Source: Membranipora membranacea
Lineage: Eukaryota > Bryozoa > Gymnolaemata > Cheilostomatida > Membraniporidae
NCBI GenBank assembly: GCA_914767715.1
Contig: OU612069.1
Coordinates: forward strand, 19,839,387-19,903,386
Direction: 5' to 3'
DNA: 64,000 nt
Both the position numbers and the translations under genes were made by a program. This document shows, in pieces, positions 34,001 to 42,041 of the stretch (within the stretch, counting starts at the first letter, position 1; every line of letters starts with the position of its first letter). A model generated the notes under the pieces. The model searched no databases and was not told the DNA's origin. It saw only the letters and a program-made list of their open reading frames with translations.

Positions 34001-34359
34001 GAAATCATGATCTTAGACTTCAATATATGAACAATGATCAATTGGAAGTCAGGGTATTTGATTACACTTCACACATGACGTTATATTAGAATTGAACCTT
34101 GCAAAACAACACTGACAAATTATATTGACTTTATGAGCAATGAGCTTTTGGAAATCGGGGTATTGGATTAAATTTCACGCATGATGTTATATTAGAATTG
34201 AACCTTGCAAAAGAACACTGACATATATCTGCTTCTTCATCATTCTTTTTATTAGATATTCCTGAGTGCGAAGATAAATCATGCAGAACAGAAGAGGAAT
34301 GCTATGAGAAGAGTGGTGGAGGAGTATTTTGTGTACCACACAAAAAACCTAGAAAATAA
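10005..34359 (+). CDS. Gene B: secreted NHL-like beta-propeller / EGF-repeat protein, 18 exons, 949 aa
   Basis: Exons: 10005-10054, 10864-10972, 13047-13167, 13747-13803, 14985-15158, 17463-17581, 18029-18176, 18830-18911, 20532-20713, 26479-26667, 29332-29451, 30175-30402, 31391-31633, 31960-32190, 32518-32751, 33136-33363, 33713-33943 and 34256-34359. The sum is 2850 nt, in frame. Residues 1-17 are a signal peptide (MVAKLCLFFLALSMELG); an in-frame ATG at 9966 would add 13 residues. Residues about 40-410 form an NHL-like propeller with strands such as NGDILFIDAHRCVRRV. Residues 411-915 are 13 six-cysteine EGF modules, one in exon 11 and two in each of exons 12-17, all flanked by phase-1 introns. 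The paired modules alternate between an ECxxDTC type and a DCxPNPCxNGG type. The last exon encodes a four-cysteine half EGF ending in KKPRK. The protein should be secreted, without a transmembrane segment. Exons 11-18 are very secure and the propeller exons are supported by gene A. Confidence 0.9.
12815..13015 (+). mobile_element. Dispersed repeat family B, copy 1
   Basis: Shared landmarks of the family are GAAAGCTAAATACAGTGGCC, CAGAATCAGCTCCTCTGGG, CCATTTGCTAATAAT and GGTGATGCTT. Related copies are at 17690-17925, 27035-27245, 28450-28625 (inverted) and 59640-59875 (inverted). There is no ORF; it is probably a MITE or short non-autonomous element. It lies in intron 2 of gene B. Confidence 0.6.
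13826..14025 (-). mobile_element. tRNA-derived SINE, 5'-truncated copy
   Basis: It has GTGAATAGCAAGCGCGCTAA and GATTGCGCCATCTCACCATC followed by AAAAGAATGGGTTGATGGCG and ATAGCTCATTCC, as in the fuller copy at 14100-14470, but lacks the B-box half. It lies in tandem with that copy in intron 4 of gene B. Confidence 0.6.
14100..14470 (-). mobile_element. tRNA-derived SINE with A and B boxes
   Basis: On the minus strand from about 14297 it reads as a tRNA-like head: GATGGCGCAATCGGTAAGCG (A box) and, about 50 bases on, GTGGGTTCGAATCCCATTG (B box), followed by a non-tRNA body (GCTTTCAAGGTTGATTG). The acceptor stem is not complementary, so this is a SINE promoter and not a working tRNA gene. Another copy is at 36335-36595. 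Confidence 0.7.
14455..14790 (+). repeat. Interspersed repeat, matched in inverted form at 28185-28310
   Basis: GGTCTTAAGGTCTAGTGCTT and GTTTCACCTTTGTCTGGCCT here return as the complement at 28250-28310. AAATTAGCTTGCCAGCCAAA and CTCTCCATTGCA return at 28200-28235. The second locus lacks most of the middle. Confidence 0.55.
16120..16225 (-). mobile_element. tRNA-like SINE head
   Basis: The minus strand reads GGATGGGTGGTGTAGTGGTT then AGGATTTGAGC and, further on, GAGAGTTGCAGGTTTGAATG, resembling a Pol III A box and B box at tRNA spacing. No CCA end and no clean acceptor stem were seen. Confidence 0.5.
16672..16862 (+). mobile_element. MITE family A copy in gene B intron 5
   Basis: It shares GTGTCCATGGGC, a TTGCCA/GTGCTCTCA stretch and TGGGGAGGCGCAACTATAGC with the copies at 5108-5290 and 7795-8010. 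It is non-coding and diverged. Confidence 0.6.
17685..17925 (+). mobile_element. Dispersed repeat family B, copy 2, with terminal hairpin
   Basis: It begins with a hairpin, TTCTAGGGGAGGCAG and its complement separated by GGATGCT (17687-17723), and goes on with the family sequence (GAGTGGCCTAAA, GTCAGAGTAAGCTC). The right end carries GCGCCTCCCCTAAG. It lies in intron 6 of gene B. Confidence 0.5.
18177..18829 (+). other. GC-AG intron of gene B (intron 7)
   Basis: Exon 7 ends ...AAATTTG at 18176 and is followed by GCAAGT; the acceptor is TAAATGCAG before 18830. This is the only phase-1 exit that joins the next exon in frame, since nearby GT dinucleotides are in other phases. In gene A the homologous exon ends ...AAGTATG and continues GTGAGT at 3313. 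GC donors with a GCAAGT context are a known minor class spliced by the U2 machinery. Confidence 0.75.
19128..20162. mobile_element. Inner insertion with short inverted ends and a GC-rich hairpin cluster
   Basis: CATACTTGCCAAGT near 19137 is complementary to ACTTGGCAAGTATG near 20139. The body contains a GC-rich stretch of four consecutive hairpins (19193-19296), a GGGCCCCTGGGACT/AGTCCCAGGGGCCC inverted pair (19435-19535) related to the repeats near 49440-50055, and an AT dinucleotide tract (19646-19668). No transposase ORF was found, so it is probably non-autonomous and itself composite. Confidence 0.5.
19193..19296. repeat. Cluster of four short-loop hairpins, two with GNA triloops
   Basis: In order: GCACCAC-AAC-GTGGTGC (19193-19209), GGGTGC-GAA-GCACCC (19215-19229), GGGGGG-nine bases-CCCCCC (19251-19271) and CGGGGC-GGA-GCCCCG (19281-19295). 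GCGAAGC-type mini-hairpins are known to be unusually stable in DNA. Confidence 0.8.
21130..21560 (-). mobile_element. Degenerate LINE reverse transcriptase fragment
   Basis: The minus strand reads VTSGMTQGSFKGA, YYINNLRENLRSQVRF and SAEDIFIYS. These line up with the VTSGVPQGSVxGP and FADDTILY core of the complete LINE next to it, but the AxxDD catalytic motif is damaged. It is a separate, older copy about 0.8 kb from the main element. Confidence 0.65.
22362..25300 (-). mobile_element. Non-LTR retrotransposon ORF2 (Jockey/CR1-like), frameshifted
   Basis: The main frame (25132-22817 minus, 771 codons) holds an apurinic-endonuclease-like domain (ATETWLN, IGGDFNFPGWDW, NTLDLIATN, ISDQ) and a reverse transcriptase (NYRPISLTCVTSKVLEHI, TSGVPQGSVVGPTLF, FADDTILY). 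The reading continues in a second frame at 22839-22501 (RRAARFVCG) and a third to a stop at 22362 (KTARDRNALPLSV). At the 5' end CVLNVNCQSLSSKK near 25150-25195 is in another frame. At least three frameshifts are present, and the endonuclease SDH motif reads SDQ, so it is not autonomous now. It lies antisense in intron 9 of gene B. The clade assignment is tentative. Confidence 0.9.
25738..25990 (+). repeat. Dispersed 250-bp repeat, copy 1
   Basis: It shares CATTTCCATTGCC/AACATGGACACCAT, ACATTTGAGAATATTTCCAT and AGCAGTGGTTCAACAGGCC with 62881-63145 over its whole length, in the same orientation. No ORF is seen. It lies in intron 9 of gene B. Confidence 0.7.
27035..27245 (+). mobile_element. 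Dispersed repeat family B, copy 3
   Basis: It matches copy 1 through GAAAGCTAAATGAAGTGGCC, CAGAATCAACTCCTCTTGG and GGTGATGCTTCGGACTCG. It lies in intron 10 of gene B. Confidence 0.6.
27531..27754. mobile_element. Foldback MITE, intact form of the outer element at 18957-20311
   Basis: The left arm (CTGTTGCCACATAGGCAAGT, TGTGCTTATTTAATTCTG) and the right arm (CAATGAGCACAACTTTGCCT, GTGTGGCAGCAG) are inverted copies, with a second inverted pair (CATAATGGGCAAATAAC / GTGCAAATTATTTACCCATT) inside. The whole element can fold into a long imperfect hairpin. It is in intron 10 of gene B. Confidence 0.7.
28185..28310 (-). repeat. Inverted partial copy of the repeat at 14455-14790
   Basis: See the partner entry: the ends are kept and the middle is deleted. 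It is in intron 10 of gene B. Confidence 0.5.
28450..28625 (-). mobile_element. Dispersed repeat family B, copy 4 (inverted)
   Basis: Read on the minus strand it matches copies 1 and 3 (TCCTCTTGGATATCCATTTG, GGTGATGCTTCGGACTCACC). It lies in intron 10 of gene B, about 1.2 kb from copy 3 in the opposite direction. Confidence 0.6.
30040..30145 (-). mobile_element. tRNA-like SINE fragment in intron 11 of gene B
   Basis: The minus strand carries GAGGGTTGCTGGCTCGAATC, a B-box-like motif similar to the repeat at 16120-16225. Only this half is recognisable. Confidence 0.35.
32857..33080 (+). mobile_element. Possible SINE in intron 15 of gene B
   Basis: CGGAGGTCTTGGGTTCAAAT resembles a Pol III B box and is followed by a body (ACACCCCAGGTGTGCTCCGC, TAAGGCAGCTGCGCCC) unlike the flanking AT-rich intron. 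The A-box side is weak and no second copy was seen. Confidence 0.35.
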
Positions 34360-34447
34360 GCGTCCCAGTCAGCAGCACATGTGCTCATGGCAAAGAGAAA
34401 CTGTTTAGTATTCTCATACTATCCTAATTCTTTATCATTTTCATCAC

Positions 34448-34453
34448 AATAAA
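34448..34453 (+). terminator. Polyadenylation signal AATAAA of gene B
   Basis: A canonical AATAAA lies 89 bases after the stop codon of gene B (34357-34359). No other AATAAA occurs between the two, so this probably sets the mRNA 3' end about 15-25 bases further on. Confidence 0.7.
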
Positions 34454-34879
34454 CAGCTCCTACAACGAGGGTCTTGTACAACACATACTTGTCTCTTTGT
34501 CTTACGACAACAATTTCTCTAAGCTTCTATATTTCGTTGTATTGTTGTTTGCAGGTGTCTGATCTATCGTTCTGTCAATAATTATGAGAATGATGTTTGT
34601 GTCTAATATATACACATAGATATGTCTTATGTTATGCTATTATTCTTTGATAAATCATGCATCAAAAATGCTTTGCATTGAATGAACAACAAAAGAGTAG
34701 AAAATAGTAAATAGAAGTAACAACTTAATGCCATTAAAATCTCTTGAAAGAGGAAATGAATAGCCATTTCAATCTTATGGGTTTGTTACCATTAACAATA
34801 CATACCAATCCTACATTTGAGAACAAAATTATGAGAACATTCTCATGAAGCGATCGTTTTCCATAGGAAATCATTAGGT

Positions 34880-35800
34880 CGAAGGGCCACTAATATTGAA
34901 GTTACCACAGTGGAGCTCCAATCACTGTTCGATTCCACCCATTTCTATACAAACGAAGCTGATGTAGCCAGTAACAGTCTCACCAAAGCCCTCGCTAAAA
35001 GAGAGACATCATATCGCAAACAAATCAGACCCCTTCACAAAAATGAAAAGCGTGTAACCAAACTGCTCACCTCTGAAAGTCACACAGCATTCGAATACAA
35101 TAGATCCAAAGATAGAAGCAAACCATTACATAAAACATATAATTGCATCTTTTGTAACATAGACGACCGCCAACAGATTGATGTATAAAGCTAAAAAATG
35201 GCTAAAGAATCACACGAGCACCTAGAAAACCACATTATGAGTGAGTGCCAGTATCCAGAACCATTTGTTGGCCACAACATCATACAGTGTTCTATTACTA
35301 TTACACTCAAGGCAGTGTTAGTTAAACCTCTCCAGCGATACAGTGATCCAACTCTATCCAAAACCATTGGATTTGTACAGGAAATACAGTAAAGCACTCC
35401 CCTACAAATCAATCAACTACAAGGGTTACAGTTCTGCCCTCCGTTCCAAGCAAGCGTAGGAAGCAAAATCACTTTCCAGTTCTACAAATATGATGATAGA
35501 TATATCACAACGCCGCTGCATTTAAAGCACAAACCAAGTACACACAAATCCAAAATCATGGCGCTTGATCGCCTCAAACTTCTACTGATGAAACTGTCTG
35601 ACCCACTTTACTCATAGCATTATCAAAAATTCATTAATGGAATCATATCTTAAGGTGATGCTGATATCATTCCTCCTGATCAACTAGAGAATCTTATATA
35701 ACATTATAGTGTCTACCATCCAATAGAACCTGAAAGAATCCGCTTTGATTTTTATGGCGTTGCAGATGTGGGAGGCAAGAAATGAGACAAACTTCAGTTT
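34880..35800 (+). pseudogene. BEL/Pao-like retrotransposon gag-pol remnant
   Basis: In one frame from about 35560, interrupted by four stops, the reading gives ALDRLKLLLMKLSDPLYS, then YQKFINGII, then GDADIIPPDQLENLI, then YSVYHPIEPERIRFDF. The order and spacing resemble the linker into the reverse transcriptase of BEL/Pao elements (small-residue linker, HP.KP..+R, then a VFD-like strand). The open frame at 34910-35188 upstream contains CIFC and may be a gag piece. No LTRs were found. The family call is inferred from motif order only. Confidence 0.45.
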
Positions 35801-36062
35801 AATTGATAATATTAATAATAATGAGTTTATTTATAAACCGCTTAATGTAAGCCACAGCGGGTACTTCTAAGTGGTGTTGCGCTACATCATTACGCCCGGT
35901 CATTGGGTTCAAACAGTCCAAAGCTGAACCTGGCTCCCCTGGTACCCATTGGAACACCTGACCAAACTCGGCTTCGCAGGTAACACCAATGACCATGTGC
36001 GGGAATCAAGGCCCCTTGTTGTCAGATCGATGATCCAAACCGCTAACCACTAGGCTAGCCTT
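35800..36062 (-). mobile_element. tRNA-derived SINE with TAA-type tail
   Basis: On the minus strand the head at 36062 reads AAGGCTAGCCTAGTGGTTAG then CGG, followed by CCTTGATTCCCGC, and the element ends in (TTA)n at about 35805-35822. The middle (GGTACCAGGGGAGCCAGG region) is richer in GC than its surroundings. Confidence 0.55.
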
Positions 36063-36334
36063 ATAACCATTTCCTAAGCTCCTATCATCCCTCAATTCTG
36101 ATTGTTGAACGTGGAATGGTGTCAAGCTGGAATTATGAGCTTCTTGTGGAAAAAATATTAAATTATCTAAAAAACTATCCAATACAAGTTAATTCAAATC
36201 CTAATCCTGTCAATACTTATTTCCTGTTTATTCAGATACCCGAGTGTGGTCCCAGCTCAGCCAATTGTTTATAGACCCATTTAACTCAAATTTGCAACGG
36301 TAATTCGAAGTTGTCTTGTCCAAAAAACGAAAGT

Positions 36335-36595
36335 AAGAAGAGGTATATACCCGAGGGCTGGAACAATCAACCTTGAAAGCTCCCAAAATGGGATTCAAAC
36401 TCCGAACTCTGGTGGCACTAATCGCAGTGAATAGCAATCACATTAACTGATTGCGCCATCTCACCATCCCTAAAATGAATGGGTTGATGGCGCCAATTAG
36501 TATGCCCAATAATCACTACTCAGAGTTGTGTTCTCTTGTCCCATAGCTCATTCCACTCCACCATTGCCAACCATACTTCACCGTGGCATTCTAGC
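36335..36595 (-). mobile_element. tRNA-derived SINE, third copy
   Basis: It matches the 14100-14470 copy from TGGAACAATCAACCTTGAAA through GGGATTCAAACTCC (decayed B box), GATTGCGCCATCTCACCATC and CATAGCTCATTCCACTCCAC. Confidence 0.65.
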
Positions 36596-36629
36596 CCAGT
36601 GGCAGCCTACCAAATGTGTGGCTAGAAAT

Positions 36630-38155
36630 GCAACTTCATTTACGAAATTGGATGGATAAATTCTAAGAGTGCATTCTAAGGTAGTTTTTCGAGGGGGTTG
36701 CAATGGTGAAGATATACCTTACACAAAGTTGAACATTAGGCAGCAGATCGCCAAAAATGCTGCTGAAAAAGGCCAAAATTGCTGTTTTTTTTGAGATTGC
36801 AAAGGTCTCTCCTGTGCGCATCTTATGAGTTGGGCTACTCTGTAATCGGATTTATACATACCTTGGTCAACTTTTGGTATAATATCAGCATGATATCTCA
36901 AATATTGAGTGAATGACCAACCTTATAAAAAGTGATAAAGTAAAAAACGCTGACGACAAAAGGGAAAGTGATAAAAACATGATGATATGGTTTCAAAACA
37001 TCCAAAATCTGAAAGAGCATGTCATAATTAGTGGATCTACAAGTTTACACAGGTTTGCTATCATAAATAGCCGAGTTGTGGCCAACAGTTGCAATACCCC
37101 CTTATATCACAAACCCAAGCCATCCGTTGCAACATTTCTTAGTCAGGCGCCAACGTCACAAGGACAAATCTGATATTTTCTATCCACCTATGTGGAACGG
37201 AGAGATTCAAGAACTCGTTTTTAGTTTCTGGTATGAACAGGCGCATGTAATGTCTCAACAATATATTTCTTTCTCATGCAGCATGGATTTTATCGTTTTT
37301 CACCGCCTGATCCAATCATTTTTAATACAACTGTTTTTTCTCCTTTTTTTCAAAAGTCTAAATTTTTATTTTACGCACACATTTATATAATGCTAGGCAT
37401 TCCTATGTGGCAAATTAAATCAATATCAAATCAAATCAAATATTACTATCATAGAAGCGACACTACTATTTCAATTTTGCAGACGCCTCGAAAACGGACT
37501 TTGAATGTTTGTGTTGATCTGATTTTATATGGTGGTTTTGACCAATGACCAACAATATTTTTTTCAGCACTACACACCTTTTTGATGATACTTGATGGGG
37601 TTAACTTTTGCTTTACAGATATAAGACCTTATGAAGACGATTTGAATGATGCTAACTATAGTATAAAGGAAACCTAAATATACGCACTATTTAAAAAACG
37701 ACACAATCAACGATCAAACTGGTGTTATGCGATTGGAGGGTCAATACACAGTCACCATACCATAAAAAATCAGATCAATGCAAACATTCGAAACATGCTT
37801 TTTAGGCAGCAGCATAGTTGAAAAATTTGGTTCACTTCAATGATAGTTATACACAGGTGATATAGGGGGTATTGCAACTGTTGTTGGCCACATCTCGGCT
37901 TTTTATGATATCAGACCCATGTTAAGTTGTAGATCCACTAACTATGACATGCTCTTTCAGATTTTGAATGTTTTGAAACCATATCATCTCTTTTTTTATC
38001 AATTTCCTTTTTACAGGCAGTTCTTTTGGCAAATAGCGGCCTGTTGTGCAACTAAGTGTAAGGAACAATTTTACCATTGCGATCAGCGTGAAAAACTGTA
38101 CCAGAAAAAACTGGCAAACCTTATCCATCCAAAGTTGCAAATGGGAGTGATACGA
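36630..38155. mobile_element. Large foldback (terminal inverted repeat) element, about 1.5 kb
   Basis: The left arm (TTGGATGGATAAATTC near 36648, TTGCAATGG near 36699, GAACATTAGGCAGCAG, AAACATCCAAAATCTGAAAG near 36996, GGCCAACAGTTGCAATACCC near 37081) is mirrored by the right arm (GGGTATTGCAACTGTTGTTG near 37868, CTTTCAGATTTTGAATGTTT near 37957, CTTATCCATCCAAA near 38120). An inner mirrored pair (GAATGTTTGTGTTGATCTGA near 37502 and TCAGATCAATGCAAACATTC near 37770) carries the symmetry inward. The left arm has an extra stretch about 36785-36930. The ORFs inside are not conserved between the arms, so no protein is called. Confidence 0.7.
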
Positions 38156-38179
38156 TAGGAGGGGACTGCCACCGGACTA

Positions 38180-39426
38180 TACACTCAATGGTGATTTTGA
38201 TCACTGTCAGAGCAGAGACCATCCTCAAGACATTGAAAATATAGTGAAAGCTGTCTGCAAAGTCACAAGTATGAAAATTGATAGATGGTCGATTGTACTG
38301 AAAACGATGTTTACCTGGAAAAAATGCAGGCCAAAATGTATTGTCATGATATACGAGGTTATTCCTATAGAGCAACGGACATTGATAGTATTCCACGATC
38401 AACCGCTCATTCAACCACTTTTCACTCGGCTAGTAGTCTATTCAATGCAGACAAAACTCTTTTGAGAAACACCTAACCAGATCTCACCGTCAAAAATGTC
38501 AACAATTGAAGCCATTCAAAGCTTATTATTGTCTGCACATGAGAGAATTAATAACTTGGAACGAAAAGGTTCAGGATATTACCGAAGAGATTTCCAGCAT
38601 GAGAAAAGAGGTAGAACAAAGTGAAGCTCAACAATCTGATATTCCGATGGATTTAAAAAACAGTATAGATAGGTTGATAATGAAATGCCTCTACCCGCAT
38701 CTTGCACCGTTTGAGCACTTAAACTAGCCAAAACCATAAATCTTTAACAGTGGAAGCACCATTTTTCATACATATGCTATGCACTCCAGTGAACAAGTGG
38801 ATAGCACAGTGTTGTGGTGTCATGAGGAATGCACTGAATTAGGGAGGACACTGAGCCTGTATGAAAAAGCCAATACTTTCCAGTCTAGAGTAATTATTTG
38901 TTTATGAGTGAATTCTTTAAAATTTCAACATTATTTTAGATGAGCTGTATGCAAATCATTTTGATAATATAAAATGTGAGCAGCTGCTCCCTTCGTACCT
39001 AATGTGTCAAAAGATCCTGATTTTCCATTAATATTATTCTCTCATAGTAATTGAGCAAAATTCTGTCAACATATTATTGTCTTTTAACCGGGAGCAAAGC
39101 ACATTCATTGAAAGCTTGCTATAACACAAATATAGTAGGATCCAATCACATAACGAATAATAAATGATGAATTCTTATTTTGCAGAAATAAAATGAAAGT
39201 AGCCAGTCGAATTCTATTCGAAATTGGTGATAAGATTAGAGAGGAAAAGAGAAGATCCCAGCCACGTGGAAAACTGGTGCGAAGAGGGACAGACTACCCA
39301 GCATTAATTTTCAATGCTATAACAAAATATGAAGCCATGTTTGATATAGCTGTGACCTGTCCCACTGTTGGCGAGCCCACATATGATGATATAAAAGTTA
39401 AAGATAGGCGGAAATATATTGAATGA
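38180..39426 (+). pseudogene. Broken coiled-coil gene remnant, possibly DAXX-like
   Basis: Three protein-like segments lie in order. 38285-38476 reads DIRGYSYRATDIDSIPRS. 38496-38727 reads HERINNLER and then, after a one-base frameshift in an A run near 38565, KVQDITEEISSMRKEVEQ, a clear heptad-like coiled coil. 39185-39426 follows a TTTTGCAG acceptor and reads ASRILFEIGDKIREEKRRSQ, RRGTDYPALI and EPTYDDI before a stop. The coiled coil followed by a RGTxYP and PxYxDI pattern is weakly reminiscent of the DAXX central helical region, from memory and unverified. Different frames and the frameshift suggest a decayed copy, but real exons with unseen junctions remain possible. Confidence 0.3.
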
Positions 39427-40726
39427 AACAGCAGATCCCTTGAAGTTACGTAAGCTTAGATAATTAAGTAAAGTTATTGTTGACAACACATTCTACCAAA
39501 CAATTTCACTTTTGATTTATTCACTGTTAACTAATTTGTGATGTCTAATATAAATTTCAACCAGTCCAAATCCAATAATATTAGTACAGATCACATTTTG
39601 GCACAGAAAAAAATATGTGGCCGATTTTCAACAAACACATTTTTATTTGTCACCTACATATGTTATTGAAGTTATATGTACATCACAAAGAATTTTACCA
39701 TAACCACTAATAGGCAATGATTATTATTGCGTTTTTTCTAAATAATAAAATTGCAATATTCTATCTGCTAAATGGAATAGCACAATTACTATGAAAAGGT
39801 TTAAGAAAATTCTAATGCAACACTTCATTGGTACAGTTAATATTTGAATTTTTCCTATTATTGCTGCTAATTAAGTAACAGAAGATTAGGTAAATAGTGC
39901 TTTTCTTTTTTTGGCCACTTAAGTTTTTGTCACATCGTGGAAAGCCTTCGAGATGAGTTGTTACTGACAACAATTGTAATATATTATTTTATAAGTTTAT
40001 TCCTATTATCACTTGTTCCATGTCGAGGTCATACAGTTTCGTTTGCTGATAATAGACATGGTAATTCACATACTGATAGCCAATGCAATTACAAGCAACA
40101 CCACAGATGTGTCTAGTTATTGTCGGCCAAGGGAGGCAATGACAATACTTTATTGCTCTTGCTAACTCAATGCTGATACCATTTCTCCAAAAAGAAATGA
40201 CATACCTGTTAGCTACCAGTTTTAAATTATTTTATTATGCAGCTACAAGTGCACTAACGCTTCCCTGAACTTAAAATATCTTATAACATTACCTTAGCTG
40301 ACTGACTGACTATTCTTTATGATAGTGGCTTTGAGGAAGGACATACACTTTGTTATGCACTTAATAAAACTTGCATTGAGAAGGGCTTGGGCAGTAGGGT
40401 CCCATCGAAAGGCCTTCAGTGGAAAGTTGTAATCTCATTCAATGGCATGATTTTTATGTGTATTCACATGTTTTGAACCAAACCGTTAGAAAGTATTTAA
40501 TTGTCTCCAAAACTTTTGAGCAACTGGTTGTGTAGCTTTATCTTGGGGGCCTTATAACAGGCAGGCAGTATCATATGCGAAGCATGACCTTCGGTAGCAT
40601 TTAATACGGGTGTCATAAAAAATCGTTTAACAGTGTGTAGTTGTGCTTTCTTGGAAAAAGGGGAGGCAACTCTGATTGTTGATAGAATAGCTCAGGGTCT
40701 TCAATTATAAATATATTTTTTTCCAG

Positions 40727-40780
40727 GCCCGCTTTCCACCTGATATGCGACGTGAGACAGGGATTCAGCCCCATCGTCAT
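40727..40780 (+). other. Isolated exon-like segment
   Basis: A run of exactly 18 codons (ARFPPDMRRETGIQPHRH) is bounded by a pyrimidine-rich TTTTTTTCCAG acceptor and a perfect GTAAGT donor. No partner exon in matching phase was identified. It might be part of the 5' UTR of the Ly6 gene at 42042 or of the remnant at 38180-39426. Confidence 0.25.
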
Positions 40781-42041
40781 GTAAGTGTAAGATTGTCAGG
40801 AGTGGGCATGCTTCAAGATCAAAGTGACGGCAGTTATCCCTGATTTGGTACTGGCACAACATTCAAAGATGATATTCGTGTGAGACTATAAATATGGTCC
40901 AATGTACATGTTTGCCATCATTCTATGGCAAGGGTAACACAAGAGAGGCATCAGAAAGATCATGGTTAGAGCCCTTCATTTAAAAAATTGAATTTCAGCT
41001 TAGTGATTCTATTTCGTTCTGAGTGATTGCGGTTATTTTTGCAAACAATCTGCAGTGTGTTTCTCTCTGTCAGGTTGTTGGCTGAAACGTTGAGGAAATC
41101 ATGTCAGAAACTTGTGTGGTTTAGAGTGAGATGGTGAAGTAAGAACAATTTTGATCCAGTTTGCCTGCTTACTAGTTGCTGCTGTTCCACTGGCCATGTG
41201 TGGCCAGTGGATGGGGAGCAACTCCGAATGCAGGCGAACGGACCGGACTTGGTCTGGGATGAAGTATGCTTTAAACAAGCGCCAGATGTTTAGTGTCAAA
41301 CAGGATAATCTAACAACAAACTGTGTGTTACAGCATCATCAAACAATCATGTCTTTGAATGTTAAGATTATCATATTTGATTAAAATGATCCGTGAATAA
41401 AACGAGATTCAGGTAACATTTTGAGTAATTCAATTAGGGTCAACATATTAATCTTGAGCTAAGTTGAAACAGTTACCTCAAGGTTGACAACACAGCAAGA
41501 TCACTGTTTCTGAGGCCGCAGCAAATTTAGAGATTATTACACTGATTATCAAATGAATTAATTTGTCCAGAACTTGATCACTGTTTCTTCTGTTTTGCCA
41601 TGCAAGGTGAGAGCAATATTAAGTGTTCAACCGCTATTTTAAACATCTGCTACATTTTGAGAGACCTTTTCTCAGGTTGTAGACATAAGGGTAAAAAGAA
41701 GTCTCCATCTAAAAAAAATTTATCCACAAGGCAGCAGTGAGGCTGGAAGGCAAAAATAACTTTTTGATTATTTTCGATGTCCTTTATGACGATAGGTGGT
41801 TTGTGAAAATCATACAGTGTTAGTGATGTAATGAATTGTTTGATGATGACGAAATTGCCATTTGTTTGTTTGTAATAATGACAGTTTATGCCTAACCACT
41901 GAGAAAAAAAAGTTAGATGGTCCCAATGATTTAGTTTTTGATGTGAAGCAATGGCCTGGGTGCATGTTTCAATGTACGTGATTAGATCAGTACAAAGCCT
42001 GTTCGCAGTAATTTACAGAGTTCTCTTCTGATTTTTTGTAG

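Larger units (their letters stand above)
34460..42041. other. Gene-poor interval between gene B and the Ly6 gene
   Basis: Apart from the listed BEL/Pao remnant, SINEs, foldback element, broken coiled-coil remnant and isolated exon-like segment, I see no gene. 39430-40720 and 40790-42040 hold only AT-rich sequence with short frames. A 24-base hairpin, CCACTGGCCA-TGTG-TGGCCAGTGG, lies near 41189-41212. Confidence 0.5.

Noticed and set aside
37076-37548. Overlapping frames inside the foldback element, considered as a transposase
   Set aside because: No catalytic motif is visible and neither frame is conserved in the mirrored arm.
41151-41384. 77-codon frame with a signal-peptide-like start
   Set aside because: It runs over a palindrome (CCACTGGCCA...TGGCCAGTGG), has no recognisable domain or splice signals, and its cysteine pattern is not that of the Ly6 neighbour.
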